A stretch of DNA of 64,000 bases from Corynebacterium sp. CNCTC7651 (GCF_021496665.1 NZ_CP071246.1:1612001-1676000), one strand, 5' to 3'. Shown: positions 9,287-17,948, counted from the stretch's first letter. Made by a program: numbers and translations. Notes: generated by a model from the sequence alone, not told the origin.

Positions 9287-9780
9287 GAACGCGGGCACCC
9301 CGCAACTGCACATCGACTTTGTCTGCACCGGCAACATCTGCCGCTCCCCGATGGCGGAGGTCATCGTGCGCGACAAGCTCGCCGCGGCTCGCCGCGGCCG
9401 GCTTCACGGACCAGGTCCGCGTGACCTCCAGCGGCATCGGCGGCTGGCACGTCGGCCACTCGGCGGATAACCGCGCCGTCGCGGAACTCGCCGCCCACGG
9501 CTACGACGGCTCCGCCCACATCGCCCAGCAGTTCGGTACCGAGCAGCAGGCCGCGGACCTGATCGTGGCACTTGATACCGGCCACGTCTCCGAGCTGGTG
9601 GCCCGCGGCGTGCCGGAGGAGAAGATCCGCCTCCTGCGCTCCTTCGACCCGGCGGCCGAGGAGGGCGCGGGCGTCGCCGACCCGTACTACGGCGGCCCGG
9701 AAGGCTTCACCACCACCCGCGAACAAATCGAGGCCGCCGCGGACGGCATTATCGCCTGGGTGCGCAGCCGACTAAGCTAG
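9270..9780 (+). pseudogene. Low-molecular-weight protein tyrosine phosphatase, frameshifted by a 10-bp duplication
   Basis: The first frame from ATG 9270 reads MSQANENAGTPQLHIDFVCTGNICRSPMAEV, with the CTGNICR (C-X5-R) active-site loop. Family continuity resumes in the next frame as AAAGFTDQVRVTSSGIGGWH and ends at 9780, including the general-acid segment VADPYYGG. The break is explained exactly by a tandem duplication of CTCGCCGCGG (9378-9387 and 9388-9397). Removing one copy restores D-K-L-A-A-A-G-F-T and a protein of about 166 residues. As it stands the product ends after 66 residues. This may be a real mutation, a reversible slippage tract or a sequencing/assembly error. Confidence 0.88.
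9378..9397 (+). repeat. 10-bp perfect tandem duplication inside the tyrosine phosphatase gene
   Basis: Two adjacent copies of CTCGCCGCGG. The extra copy shifts the frame right after the active-site loop. Confidence 0.95.
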
Positions 9781-9786
9781 GCCGAT

Positions 9787-10686
9787 GTGAGTACCCAGCT
9801 GAAAGAAAAGCCCTGGTGGCGGACGTTTCTCACCCCCGGCTGGGTCATCGCGGCGCTTTTGATCGTCGCATTTTCCTACTTCGCGTTCACCGTGCTCGCA
9901 CCCTGGCAGCTGAACAAGAACGAGCGGCTGGAGCAGCGCAACGAGCACATCGTCACCGCGTTTGAGCAGGACCCGGTGCCGCTCGGCTCCGTCCTCCGCG
10001 CGGACGGCACCCTCTCGCCTGAAGACGAATGGACCCGCGTCACCGCCACCGGCCGCTACATCGAGCCGGAGGTGCTCCTGCGCCTGCGCCCGGTCGACCG
10101 CACCCCCGCGTTCCAGGCGCTCACCCCGTTCCAGTTGGACAGCGGCGAGGTCCTCCTGGTCAACCGCGGCTGGGTGCCCGCGCAAGACTCCACGAAGGTC
10201 CCGGACATCGCCGCCGCGCCCACCCAAACGGTCACCCTCACGGGCATGCTGCGTGTCGACGAAGGCACGCACCCAACCGCCCCCATGCACGACCAGGGCT
10301 ACCAGATGGTCTACTCCATCAGCCCGCCGCAAATCGCGGAGCTCACCGGCACCGAGATGCTCAGCCCCTACCTCCAGCTCCTAGAGGGCGAACCCGGCGT
10401 GCTCACCCCCATCCCACTTCCCCAGCTGGAAACCGGCAACCATCTCTCCTACGGCTTGCAGTGGATCGCCTTCGGCATCCTCGCCCCCGCCGGGCTCATC
10501 TACTTCATCGCCGCCGAAACCCGCGAACGCCGCCGCTTCCGCGAGGAACAGGAGCAATTGCTTATCGACGCTCCCTTGAACGTCGATAAGCACCAAGCCC
10601 CGCCCGAAACCCGCGCGCGCTACGGGCACGCCAGGCGCAACCCGTGGGCCACGGCCTACGATAAGGAGCAGGACCGCACCAGCTAG
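9787..10686 (+). CDS. SURF1-family cytochrome oxidase assembly protein
   Basis: This 299-residue membrane protein has the family layout: an N-terminal transmembrane helix (about residues 14-36) ending FTVLAPWQLNKNERLEQRN, a soluble domain with RGWVPAQDS and GYQMVYSI, and a C-terminal helix (about 220-240). SURF1 proteins help haem insertion and assembly of the cytochrome aa3 oxidase. The start is GTG 9787. The C-terminal cytoplasmic tail (EQEQLLIDAPLNVDKHQAPP) is encoded by an inverted pair of the 11-bp motif (10560-10591), so it may have been shaped by the DNA signal rather than by protein function. The gene follows the phosphatase pseudogene by 6 bp. Confidence 0.9.
   Translation: MSTQLKEKPWWRTFLTPGWVIAALLIVAFSYFAFTVLAPWQLNKNERLEQRNEHIVTAFEQDPVPLGSVLRADGTLSPEDEWTRVTATGRYIEPEVLLRLRPVDRTPAFQALTPFQLDSGEVLLVNRGWVPAQDSTKVPDIAAAPTQTVTLTGMLRVDEGTHPTAPMHDQGYQMVYSISPPQIAELTGTEMLSPYLQLLEGEPGVLTPIPLPQLETGNHLSYGLQWIAFGILAPAGLIYFIAAETRERRRFREEQEQLLIDAPLNVDKHQAPPETRARYGHARRNPWATAYDKEQDRTS
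10560..10591. repeat. Inverted pair of the CGTCGATAAGC motif
   Basis: GCTTATCGACG (10560-10570) and CGTCGATAAGC (10581-10591) face each other across 10 nt, giving an 11-bp perfect stem. It lies inside the SURF1 gene. This is the only paired occurrence of a motif found 14 times in the window. Confidence 0.9.
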
Positions 10687-10703
10687 ACCGTGGAGGCTTT
10701 TGC

Positions 10704-11315
10704 ATGCACGCCGAACTGACAGACCGCGACGTTGAGACTTTGGAGAACTGCCTGGCGCTGCTCGCGCGGGCGGGCGTGACGCTGGCGCAGGATGTGGAGC
10801 CGGCGGATGTGGAGGACGCGGTTGCGGATGAGCTGGAGCTGTTCCGCGCCTACCCGCTGACCACGGTGGCTGGTCTGGATGATCCGGACGGCGCGCCGCT
10901 GCTCGCGGGTGCCGTGGTGTCGGGTGCGGAGGTGTCGGCCGGCGCTGCCACTGCCGGTGGCCTTGCCGGCGCCGACGCGATCGTGGAGATCGTGGAGCGC
11001 TTCGCCGGCGCGGCGGGCGCGGAGGCCACCGACGTGGCCGTTATGCCCGACCCGGAGACCGGCGGCGCGACCGGCTCTGTGCGCGTGCGCTTTGGCCTGT
11101 GGGATGTCGCGGACATCAACTACAGCTTCGACGAGGGCGCGGACCCGCGCGACTTCGAGCTGGATATTGTCGCCGCGGCGCTCCCCCTCGACGCGGCCGC
11201 TGCGACCTTCCCCACCCCGGACGGCCGCGACGTCACCCTCTTCATCCCGGCCGAGGCCGACCAGGACGCGGTGGACGAACTCTTCGCGGCCATCGAGGCC
11301 GAATTCAGCGCATAA
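10704..11315 (+). CDS. Hypothetical acidic protein
   Basis: This 203-residue, Ala- and Asp-rich protein starts MHAELTDRDVETLENCLALL. It has no signal peptide or membrane segment. GGAGG lies 8 nt before the ATG. The middle (GTAVVSGAEVSAGAATAGG-like) is low complexity, and the rest alternates strands and helices as in a compact alpha/beta fold. I do not recognise a family. It follows SURF1 by 17 bp and may share its transcript. Codon use fits the surrounding core genes. Confidence 0.7.
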   Translation: MHAELTDRDVETLENCLALLARAGVTLAQDVEPADVEDAVADELELFRAYPLTTVAGLDDPDGAPLLAGAVVSGAEVSAGAATAGGLAGADAIVEIVERFAGAAGAEATDVAVMPDPETGGATGSVRVRFGLWDVADINYSFDEGADPRDFELDIVAAALPLDAAAATFPTPDGRDVTLFIPAEADQDAVDELFAAIEAEFSA

Positions 11316-11317
11316 AG

Positions 11318-11340
11318 AAAGCCCGCCTGGCGACGGGCTC
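11318..11340 (-). terminator. Hairpin terminator for the small minus-strand gene
   Basis: On the minus strand AGCCCG pairs with CGGGCT across an 8-nt loop, followed by TTTCTTTA. It lies just past the stop of the 47-residue ORF. Confidence 0.65.
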
Positions 11341-11354
11341 CCGGAATTCAGCGC

Positions 11355-11498
11355 CTAGCGCTTGAACACGGAGTTCAGGAACTCGGTGGTCTGCTGGTAA
11401 CCGAAGTCCCACACGCCCTGCCACACGCCGCTGAACAGGGAGGAGATGGAGTGCCAGGCAGCGTTGGCGGAGAGGCCGAGAAGCAGGTTGGAAAGCAT
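11355..11498 (-). CDS. 47-residue peptide, candidate small porin-like or membrane-active peptide
   Basis: The product starts MLSNLLLGLSANAAWHSISS and ends FLNSVFKR. GAAAGG lies about 8 nt before the ATG and a T-rich hairpin terminator follows the stop, so it looks like a genuine single-gene unit. The peptide has no signal sequence and can form an amphipathic helix with several Trp and Phe residues. The corynebacterial PorA/PorH channel proteins are also 45-57 residues, helical and without signal peptides, so a porin-like role is possible. I see no clear sequence identity to them, and function is unproven. Confidence 0.6.
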   Translation of the reverse strand: MLSNLLLGLSANAAWHSISSLFSGVWQGVWDFGYQQTTEFLNSVFKR

Positions 11499-11624
11499 GG
11501 TGGGGACCTTTCGGGGAGGATCAGCGTTGAACTCGCTAGTTGTACCCCGGCGTAGCTCAAGGTGTCAACGGTTTCCCTCGGGGTTTGGTTCCAGCGCTAG
11601 GCGTTTGTTACTATGGCCCAACGC

Positions 11625-11697
11625 GCGCCGTTAGCTCAGCTGGAAGAGCAACTGGTTTACACCCAGTAGGTCGGCGGTTCGAGCCCGTCATGGCGCA
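11625..11697 (+). tRNA. tRNA-Val (anticodon TAC)
   Basis: The cloverleaf is complete: acceptor GCGCCGT pairs with ATGGCGC, the D arm is GCTC/GAGC, the anticodon stem is ACTGG/CCAGT with loop TTTACAC, and the T arm is GGCGG-TTCGAGC-CCGTC. The anticodon TAC reads valine codons. The terminal CCA is not encoded. Confidence 0.93.
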
Positions 11698-11704
11698 CAA
11701 GTAA

Positions 11705-11737
11705 GAAGGCCGCTTCCCGTGGAGGGAGGCGGCCTTC
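11705..11737. terminator. Terminator between tRNA-Val and the DUF3052 gene
   Basis: GAAGGCCGC pairs with GCGGCCTTC across a loop that contains a further CCC/GGG pair. It is followed by AATTGTT. It can serve the tRNA and, in the other direction, the convergent DUF3052 gene. Confidence 0.75.
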
Positions 11738-11763
11738 AATTGTTCGTCGTCAAGCAGGAGCCC

Positions 11764-12174
11764 CTACTTGCGGCCGGTGGGAGCCGTGAGCAGCGAGCCC
11801 TGCCACTGGCCGAAGCGATCGGCCTTGGTTTGGGTGAGGCCGGCGAGCTGCGCGGACTCCGAGATCACGCCCGGCTGCACGCCGCCCTCGGTGCCGGCGG
11901 CGGGAGTGAGCAGCCAGATGCGGCCGCCCTCGCCGAGGTTGCGGATGGCGTCCACGAGGGAATCCACCAGGTCGCCGTCCTCGTCGCGGTGCCAGAGGAG
12001 GATCACGTCGCAAAGTTCGGTCGAATCCTCCTCCAGCAGGGGCTCGCCGATCGCGTCCTCGATCGCCTCGGAGATAGCGGAATCCGCGTCCTCATCCCAA
12101 CCGATCTCCTGGACGATGTCTCCGTGTTTGACCCCTAAGCGGGCGGCGTACGTATCTTCACCGGTAGCTGCCAT
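11764..12174 (-). CDS. DUF3052 family protein
   Basis: This 136-residue soluble protein begins MAATGEDTYAARLGVKHGDI and includes DVILLWHRDEDGDLVDSLVDA and GRIWLLTPAAG, the conserved core of DUF3052 (homologues sit beside aceE in mycobacteria and corynebacteria). The function is unknown. The start at 12174 is chosen over 12195 because TAAGCT (a -10 like box) ends 7 nt before it, which suits a leaderless transcript; the upstream ATG has its purine-rich stretch too close. It is divergent from aceE. Confidence 0.85.
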   Translation of the reverse strand: MAATGEDTYAARLGVKHGDIVQEIGWDEDADSAISEAIEDAIGEPLLEEDSTELCDVILLWHRDEDGDLVDSLVDAIRNLGEGGRIWLLTPAAGTEGGVQPGVISESAQLAGLTQTKADRFGQWQGSLLTAPTGRK

Positions 12175-12264
12175 GAGGTCGAGCTTACCTGCCATTCCTC
12201 CCCCGCGCGCTACCCCTAGATATCACTTTAAGGATGGGGCGCGTCCGGGGAATCGGAAAGGAAC

Positions 12265-12270
12265 TAGAAT
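12265..12270 (+). promoter_or_regulatory. Likely -10 box of aceE
   Basis: TAGAAT lies about 75 nt upstream of the aceE start codon, giving a leader of roughly 68 nt. Confidence 0.5.
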
Positions 12271-12344
12271 TATCGGCGACCCCTGTTACCAACGCGGGCG
12301 CCGGCACCCCGCCGGTTGGCCCTGATGAATCCGGGAGGAATCTC

Positions 12345-15161
12345 GTGGCTGACACGACCGATAACAAGCCGAACCTCGACCAAGTCGATGTGTACGGCAA
12401 CCCGCAGGAAACCAACATCCCGATGCTGCGCGAGGGCGTTGCGTCCTACCTGCACGATAGCGACCCAGAAGAGACCCAGGAGTGGATGGACTCCCTCGAC
12501 GGCCTTCTGGACGCGTCCGACCCGGAGCGCGCCCGCTACCTCATGCTGCGCCTGATCGAGCGCGCCAACGCCAAGCGCGTGGACCTGCCGGCGCTGTCCT
12601 CCACCGACTTTGTCAACACCATTCCGACGAACCTGGAGCCGGAGTTCCCGGGCGACGAGAAGATTGAGAAGCGCTACCGCCGCTGGATGCGCTGGAACGC
12701 TGCCGTGATGGTGCACCGCGCACAGCGCCCGGGCATCAAGGTCGGCGGCCACATCTCCACCTACGCGTCCGCAGCGGCGCTCTACGAGGTCGGTTTCAAC
12801 CACTTCTTCCGCGGCAAGGACGCAGAGCAGGGCGGCGACCAGATCTTCTTCCAGGGCCACGCCTCCCCGGGCATGTACGCCCGCGCGTTCCTTGAGGGCC
12901 GCCTGACCGAGGACGACTTGGACGGCTTCCGCCAAGAGCACTCCCGCCCGCAGGGCGGCCTCCCGTCCTACCCGCACCCGTACGGCATGCCGGAGTTCTG
13001 GGAGTTTCCCACTGTCTCCATGGGCCTTGGCCCGATGAACGCCATCTACCAGGCACGCTTTAACAAGTACCTGCAGGACCGCGGCATCAAGGACACCGAC
13101 AAGCAGCACGTCTGGGCTTTCCTTGGCGACGGCGAGATGGATGAGCCGGAATCCCGCGGCCTCCTCCAGATGGCTGCGCTGTACGGCCTGGACAACCTGA
13201 CCTTTGTGATCAACTGCAACCTGCAGCGCCTGGACGGCCCGGTGCGCGGCAACGGCCAGATCATCCAGGAGCTGGAGACCTTCTTCATCGGTGCCGGCTG
13301 GAACGTGATCAAGGTTGTCTGGGGCCGCGAGTGGGATGAGCTGCTGGAGCGCGACAAGGACGGCGCGCTGGTCCACATCATGAACACCACCCCGGACGGT
13401 GACTACCAGACGTTCAAGGCCAACGACGGCGCGTACGTCCGCGAGCACTTCTTCGGCCGAGACGAGCGCACCCTCAAGCTGGTCGAGGACATGTCCGACG
13501 AGGAGATCTGGGCGCTGCGCCGCGGCGGCCACGACTACCGCAAGGTCTACGCCGCCTACAAGAAGGCCCTGGAGAACAAGGGCAAGCCGACGGTCATCCT
13601 CGCCCACACCGTGAAGGGTTACGGCCTGGGCCACAATTTCGAGGGCCGCAACGCTACCCACCAGATGAAGAAGCTGACGCTGGAGGACCTGAAGCTCTTC
13701 CGCGACAAGCAGGGCATCCCGATTACGGACGAGGAGCTGGAGAAGGACCCGTACCTGCCGCCGTACTACCACCCGGGCGAGGAGGCGGACGAGATCAAGT
13801 ACCTGAAGGAGCGCCGCAAGGAACTCGGCGGCTCCCTGCCGGAGCGCCGCGTGAACTTCACGCCGCTGGAGCAGCCGGACTTCGAGAAGACCTTCAAGGC
13901 CCTGTTCAAGGACTCCGGTAACAACGAAGTGGCCTCCACCATGGCGCTGGTACGTACCTTCAAGGCGCTCATGCGCGACAAGGAGATTGGCAAGCGCGTT
14001 GTGCCGATCATCCCGGATGAGGCCCGCACCTTCGGCCTGGACTCCTGGTTCCCGACGCTGAAGATCTACAACCCCAACGGCCAGAACTACGTGCCGGTGG
14101 ACCACGACCTGCAGCTGAGCTACCGCGAGGCGAAGGACGGCCAGATCCTCCACGAGGGTATCAACGAGGACGGCTCCTCCGCATCCTTCCTGGCTGCGGC
14201 AACGTCGTACGCGACGCACGGCGAGCCGATGATCCCGATGTACATCTTCTACTCCATGTTCGGCTTCCAGCGCACCGGCGACAACTTCTGGGCCGCCGGC
14301 GACCAGATGGGCCGCGGCTTCATCATCGGTGCCACCGCCGGCCGCACCACCCTCTTCGGCGAGGGCCTGCAGCACATGGACGGCCACTCCCCGATCCTGG
14401 CCTCCACCAACCCGGCCATGGTGGTCTACGACCCGGCCTTTGCGTACGAGATGCCGTACATCATTTCCGACGGTATCGAGCGCATGTACGGCTCCAACCC
14501 GGGCGAGAACGTGATGTACTACATCACCGTCTACAACCAGCCCATCCACCAGCCGGCCCGCCCGGAGAACCTGGACGTTGAGGGCCTCAAGAGGGGCATT
14601 TACCTTTACGACGAAGGCGAGAAGAAAGACCACAACGTCTCCCTCCTGGCCTCCGGTGTTGGCATGGTGCAGGCCCTCGAGGCGCAGCGCATGCTGCAGG
14701 AGGACTACGGCATCGGCGCCGCGATCTACTCCGTGACCTCCTGGGTTGAGTGCGCCCGCGACGGTGCACACCTGGCCACCGAGCAGCTGCTCCACCCGGG
14801 CGAGGACGTGGGCACCCCGTTCGTGACCACGCAGCTGAAGCAGACTGAGGGCCCGTACATTGCGACCTCCGACTTTGCGACGGACCTGCAGGAGCAGATC
14901 CGCCCGTACGTCCCGGGCCAGTACATCGTCCTCGGTGCAGACGGCTTCGGCTTCGCCGACACCCGCGAGTCCGCACGCCGCTTCTTCAACATCGACGCCG
15001 AGTCCATGGTTGTCGCCGCCCTCATGGGCCTGGCCAACGAGGGCAAGATCGACATGTCCATCGCCGCCCAGGCAGCGAAGGACCTGAAGATCGACGACCC
15101 GACGGCTGCAACCCCGAACTCCCCGACCGACGACGAGGGCGAAGAGAACGCCGTTGAGTAA
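12345..15161 (+). CDS. aceE: Pyruvate dehydrogenase E1 component (homodimeric type)
   Basis: This 938-residue enzyme decarboxylates pyruvate with thiamine diphosphate and passes the acetyl group to the E2 lipoyl domain. Recognisable parts include [21 protein letters not shown], the thiamine diphosphate motif [12 protein letters not shown] with the later [17 protein letters not shown], and a transketolase-like C-terminal half with [19 protein letters not shown]. The length matches the single-chain E1 of gamma-proteobacteria and actinobacteria. The GTG at 12345 follows GGGAGG by 8 nt; upstream in-frame extension to 12234 lacks coding character. It is monocistronic and ends at a strong hairpin. 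In corynebacteria this E1 works with E2 and E3 encoded elsewhere. Confidence 0.97.
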   Translation: MADTTDNKPNLDQVDVYGNPQETNIPMLREGVASYLHDSDPEETQEWMDSLDGLLDASDPERARYLMLRLIERANAKRVDLPALSSTDFVNTIPTNLEPEFPGDEKIEKRYRRWMRWNAAVMVHRAQRPGIKVGGHISTYASAAALYEVGFNHFFRGKDAEQGGDQIFFQGHASPGMYARAFLEGRLTEDDLDGFRQEHSRPQGGLPSYPHPYGMPEFWEFPTVSMGLGPMNAIYQARFNKYLQDRGIKDTDKQHVWAFLGDGEMDEPESRGLLQMAALYGLDNLTFVINCNLQRLDGPVRGNGQIIQELETFFIGAGWNVIKVVWGREWDELLERDKDGALVHIMNTTPDGDYQTFKANDGAYVREHFFGRDERTLKLVEDMSDEEIWALRRGGHDYRKVYAAYKKALENKGKPTVILAHTVKGYGLGHNFEGRNATHQMKKLTLEDLKLFRDKQGIPITDEELEKDPYLPPYYHPGEEADEIKYLKERRKELGGSLPERRVNFTPLEQPDFEKTFKALFKDSGNNEVASTMALVRTFKALMRDKEIGKRVVPIIPDEARTFGLDSWFPTLKIYNPNGQNYVPVDHDLQLSYREAKDGQILHEGINEDGSSASFLAAATSYATHGEPMIPMYIFYSMFGFQRTGDNFWAAGDQMGRGFIIGATAGRTTLFGEGLQHMDGHSPILASTNPAMVVYDPAFAYEMPYIISDGIERMYGSNPGENVMYYITVYNQPIHQPARPENLDVEGLKRGIYLYDEGEKKDHNVSLLASGVGMVQALEAQRMLQEDYGIGAAIYSVTSWVECARDGAHLATEQLLHPGEDVGTPFVTTQLKQTEGPYIATSDFATDLQEQIRPYVPGQYIVLGADGFGFADTRESARRFFNIDAESMVVAALMGLANEGKIDMSIAAQAAKDLKIDDPTAATPNSPTDDEGEENAVE

Positions 15162-15179
15162 GGCGTAGGCGCCGCGCCG

Positions 15180-15291
15180 GTGCGCGGGCCCTGCGGTCCT
15201 GCGCGAGCGCTGCGCCGGTCCTGCGCCGCGCCGCGCCGGTCCTGCGCCGCTCCAGTCCTGCGCCGCGCCGGTCCTGCGCGAGCGCGGCGCG
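15180..15291. repeat. Degenerate GC-rich repeat after aceE
   Basis: Short units close to GCGCCGGTCCTGCG recur about six to eight times with small changes between aceE and its terminator. No gene is seen here. Confidence 0.7.
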
Positions 15292-15296
15292 ACACA

Positions 15297-15342
15297 CCCC
15301 CAGATCGACCACCACCCCGTGGTTGACCTGGGGGTTTGTCGT
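15297..15342 (+). terminator. Strong terminator of aceE
   Basis: A 16-bp stem CCCCCAGATCGACCAC / GTGGTTGACCTGGGGG (one mismatch, one wobble) has a 6-nt loop and is followed by TTTGTCGTT. Confidence 0.85.
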
Positions 15343-15374
15343 TGCTTCCGGCTCTAAGTCCCGGCCGACGCTAA

Positions 15375-15494
15375 GGGGCATAACTGCAGGTCACACTCAG
15401 GGGCATGTATTCAGGGGCATATCAGCTGGCCAGACGCTTTTACGGCACCTGTCGTCGAAATCTGCCACAAACCCGCTACCAGCAGTTATGCCCC
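15375..15494. repeat. 120-bp intergenic element bounded by inverted repeats
   Basis: GGGGCATAACTGC (15375-15387) is matched exactly and inverted by GCAGTTATGCCCC (15482-15494). With one mismatch the match extends to 17 bp. The interior also holds two further GGGGCAT copies. There is no coding potential. It may be a small non-autonomous element or a structured RNA. Confidence 0.65.
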
Positions 15495-15500
15495 GGAACA

Positions 15501-15612
15501 CCTGCCCCGGAACCTATCGACCTGAACACCTGCCCCGGAACCTATCGACCTGAACACCTGCCCCGGAACCTATCGACCTGAACACCTGCCCCGGAACGTA
15601 TCGACCTAAACA
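15501..15612. repeat. Four tandem copies of a 28-bp unit
   Basis: The unit begins CCTGCCCCGGAACCTATCG and ends ACCTGAACA. Copies 1-3 (15501-15528, 15529-15556, 15557-15584) are identical and copy 4 (15585-15612) has two changes. Half-units flank the array on both sides. There are no spacers, so it is a minisatellite and not a CRISPR array. Confidence 0.92.
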
Positions 15613-15691
15613 CCTGCCCCGGAACACCCGCCCGGGAACACCTACCCCAAAAACACCGACCCGCAAGCCCCCCGGCGGACAACCGCAGAAC

Positions 15692-16669
15692 CTACACAAC
15701 CCGCTCCAGCACCCGCGCGATCGCTGCCGTCACCGCGCCGGGCGCGTCTAGGGGCGGCATGTGGCCGGAATCAGGAAGTACCTGCATGTACGCGCGCGGC
15801 CAGATGGACCACAGGCGCGAGGACTGGGACACCGGCGTCACGTGATCTTTGTCGCCCACCAGGATGTAGCCCGGCAGATCCGCGAGCACACCAGCAGCCG
15901 AAAGCTCCGAATGGTGCAGCAAGTCCTCGAAATACCCGGCGTAGGTGGCCAGCGGCGTCTCCTGGATCATTGCGGCGTGAAACTGGATGACGTCGTAATC
16001 CATCGGCCGGAAGTAGAACCCCAGCGCAAGGATTGGGGCGAGCGTGTCCGTCACCACCCGGCGCACGCCCTCCGCGAAATACGGCCAGTGCTCGACCATG
16101 AACTCTAGAAATCTGCCGATCGGCCCGGCGAGCACCTGCGGCATCCCCTGCACCGTGAATGGCTCAACCGCGGACGAGATTTGCACTGACCCGGCCCAGT
16201 TGAACTCCTCGCTGTAGCGCCGCATCAGCGACAGGGACACGGGCCCGCCGAGCGAGTGCCCCACCACCACAACCGGCCCCCTCACGCCGCGATGCCGTAA
16301 GGCACAAGCGACATCGTCGGCAGCCGCGTCGATGGTCAAAAGCTCCGGGTCGCACTTGCCCGTCTGCCCGTGGCCGCGCAGATCCACCAGCACCTGCCGC
16401 ACGCCGAGCGGCCGCAGGCCCTCAACCTGCTTGTAAAACTCGCCGGCAGAGATGTTGAATCCGTGCACGTACACCACGGTCGGCGTCTCCGGATCCTCCG
16501 GGCCGACCTCGTACCACCGCACGGACACGCCGCAGGAGTCGACGGTTCCGTCGCGGTCGGCGCGCAATCCGATGGTGGTGTCGGCTTTGCGGAGGTTGGA
16601 GCGGACGTCGGCAAGCAAACGGCGCCCTGCCGGCGTGAGGGAGCGGAGGATGGCGGCGGGTGCATGCAT
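15692..16669 (-). CDS. Alpha/beta hydrolase
   Basis: This 325-residue protein has the alpha/beta-hydrolase fold markers: VVYVHGFNISAGEF (oxyanion segment), DLRGHGQT, the nucleophile elbow VVVGHSLGGPVS, an acid in VGDKDHVTP and the catalytic histidine in DSGHMPPLDAP. No signal peptide is seen. The start at 16669 (MHAPAAILRSL) is preferred; the open frame continues upstream into the divergent acyl carrier gene but that part is its antisense. It is divergent from the acyl carrier/HAD pair with 24 bp between start codons. The likely substrate is an ester or lipid; not determinable. Confidence 0.85.
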   Translation of the reverse strand: MHAPAAILRSLTPAGRRLLADVRSNLRKADTTIGLRADRDGTVDSCGVSVRWYEVGPEDPETPTVVYVHGFNISAGEFYKQVEGLRPLGVRQVLVDLRGHGQTGKCDPELLTIDAAADDVACALRHRGVRGPVVVVGHSLGGPVSLSLMRRYSEEFNWAGSVQISSAVEPFTVQGMPQVLAGPIGRFLEFMVEHWPYFAEGVRRVVTDTLAPILALGFYFRPMDYDVIQFHAAMIQETPLATYAGYFEDLLHHSELSAAGVLADLPGYILVGDKDHVTPVSQSSRLWSIWPRAYMQVLPDSGHMPPLDAPGAVTAAIARVLERVV

Positions 16670-16680
16670 AGCCTTAACCC

Positions 16681-16686
16681 TATTAT
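16681..16686 (+). promoter_or_regulatory. -10 box of the acyl carrier gene (leaderless)
   Basis: TATTAT ends 7 nt before ATG 16694, which fixes that start and suggests a leaderless transcript. Confidence 0.6.
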
Positions 16687-16693
16687 GTGGGGC

Positions 16694-16966
16694 ATGGAAC
16701 TCTCTCAGCGCCTGAATCTGGAGGCGATCGAGGTGGAGCCGGACGACGCGTTCTCGCGGCTTGCCCAGCTTATCGACGACTCCTTCAACCTCTCCATCTC
16801 CCCCACAACCGCCCTCGCCGATTCGGGCCTGAGTTCGCTCGACCGCATTGAGCTTGCGATTCGCATCGAGGAGCACTTTGGCGTGCGCATTACGGAGGCT
16901 ATTTACGACGATTACTCCACCGCCGGCGCTCTCGCCGAATATTTGGCTGAAGAGGGAGACAACTGA
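16694..16966 (+). CDS. Acyl carrier protein
   Basis: This 90-residue acidic helical protein has the phosphopantetheine attachment region ALADSGLSSLDRIELAIRIE; the serine aligned with the DSL motif is in SSLD (the usual aspartate before it is a serine here). It carries acyl groups on a 4'-phosphopantetheine arm. Corynebacteria make fatty acids mainly with type I synthases that contain their own carrier domain, so this free carrier probably serves a side pathway, perhaps with the divergent hydrolase or the coupled HAD protein. Its stop codon overlaps the next gene's ATG. An in-frame ATG at 16685 is an alternative start. Confidence 0.88.
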   Translation: MELSQRLNLEAIEVEPDDAFSRLAQLIDDSFNLSISPTTALADSGLSSLDRIELAIRIEEHFGVRITEAIYDDYSTAGALAEYLAEEGDN

Positions 16967-17760
16967 TGAGCATTTCTTACCTGACTGACATGGACGGCGT
17001 CCTCCACCGCGAGGGCGACGTGATCCCCGGCGCGGACGAGTTCATCCGTGCGTTGCGCAGCGAGGACATCCCGTTCATGGTGTTGACGAACAACTCGATC
17101 CAAACGCCGCGCGACCTCTCCGCGAAGCTCATGCGCATGGGCCTGGACATTGAGCCGGAGCGCATCTGGACATCCGCCACCGCGACCGCGAAGTTCTTGT
17201 CGCAGCAGGCCGGCGAGGCGAGCGCGTACGTGATCGGCGAGGCCGGCCTCACCACCGCCCTGCACGAAATGGGCTGGATTCTTACCGACGCTGACCCAGA
17301 CTTCGTTGTCCTTGGCGAAACCCGCACCTATTCCTTTGAGGCGCTGACCACCGCGAGCAACCTGATCCGCGGCGGCTCGCGCTTCATCGCCACCAACCCG
17401 GACCTCACCGGCCCGGGCCCCAACGGCGTGATCCCGGCGACCGGGTCCGTCGCCGCCATGATCACCGCAGTGACCGGCCAGGAGCCCTACTACGTGGGCA
17501 AACCCAACCCGGTGATGATGCGCTCCGCATTGAACAACATCGGCGCCCACTCCGAAAACACCGTGATGATCGGCGACCGCATGGACACCGACGTCAAGGC
17601 CGGGCTCGAGGCCGGCATGCGCACCATTCTCGTGCGCACCGGCATTGCCGACGACGCCGAAATCGCCCGCTACCCCTACCGCCCCACCAAGGTCCTCGAT
17701 TCCGTCGCCTCGCTGGTGGACACGATCCGCGACCCCTTTGGCGACGGGTTTTACCAGTAG
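16966..17760 (+). CDS. HAD-IIA hydrolase (NagD-like)
   Basis: This 264-residue HAD phosphatase has motif I TDMDGVLHREGD, motif II VLTNNSIQTP, the lysine in YYVGKPNPVMM and motif IV MIGDRMDTDVKAGLEAGM. The large C2-type cap between them contains TNPDLTGPGPNGVIPATGS, typical of NagD and p-nitrophenyl phosphatase relatives. It overlaps the acyl carrier stop (TGATG), so the two are translationally coupled and probably act together. The specific substrate is unknown. Confidence 0.9.
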   Translation: MSISYLTDMDGVLHREGDVIPGADEFIRALRSEDIPFMVLTNNSIQTPRDLSAKLMRMGLDIEPERIWTSATATAKFLSQQAGEASAYVIGEAGLTTALHEMGWILTDADPDFVVLGETRTYSFEALTTASNLIRGGSRFIATNPDLTGPGPNGVIPATGSVAAMITAVTGQEPYYVGKPNPVMMRSALNNIGAHSENTVMIGDRMDTDVKAGLEAGMRTILVRTGIADDAEIARYPYRPTKVLDSVASLVDTIRDPFGDGFYQ

Positions 17761-17853
17761 GTCGCGCTGGGGCCCGGCCACGCCCAGCGCGGCCGCGCCC
17801 GGGCGCCTTGCCACCCAGCCGCTCCGCCCCACAGCCAGCCCACCCCGCAGCCC

Positions 17854-17920
17854 TCTGACCAGGTACTTTACGCCCGCCCTGCCCCGTAGCCCCCCACACC
17901 AGTCTGACCAGGTACTTTAC
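17854..17920. repeat. Pair of 18-bp direct repeats
   Basis: TCTGACCAGGTACTTTAC occurs at 17854-17871 and again at 17903-17920. Confidence 0.9.
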
Positions 17921-17948
17921 ACCCGACCCGCCCGCCGACCTGCGCAAA

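Noticed and set aside
12270..14795. An 841-residue minus-strand frame over aceE
   Set aside because: It is the shadow of aceE caused by high GC at third positions; composition is unlike a protein.
15501..15612. CRISPR-like array
   Set aside because: The 28-bp units are directly adjacent with no spacers and no cas genes, so it is a tandem repeat.
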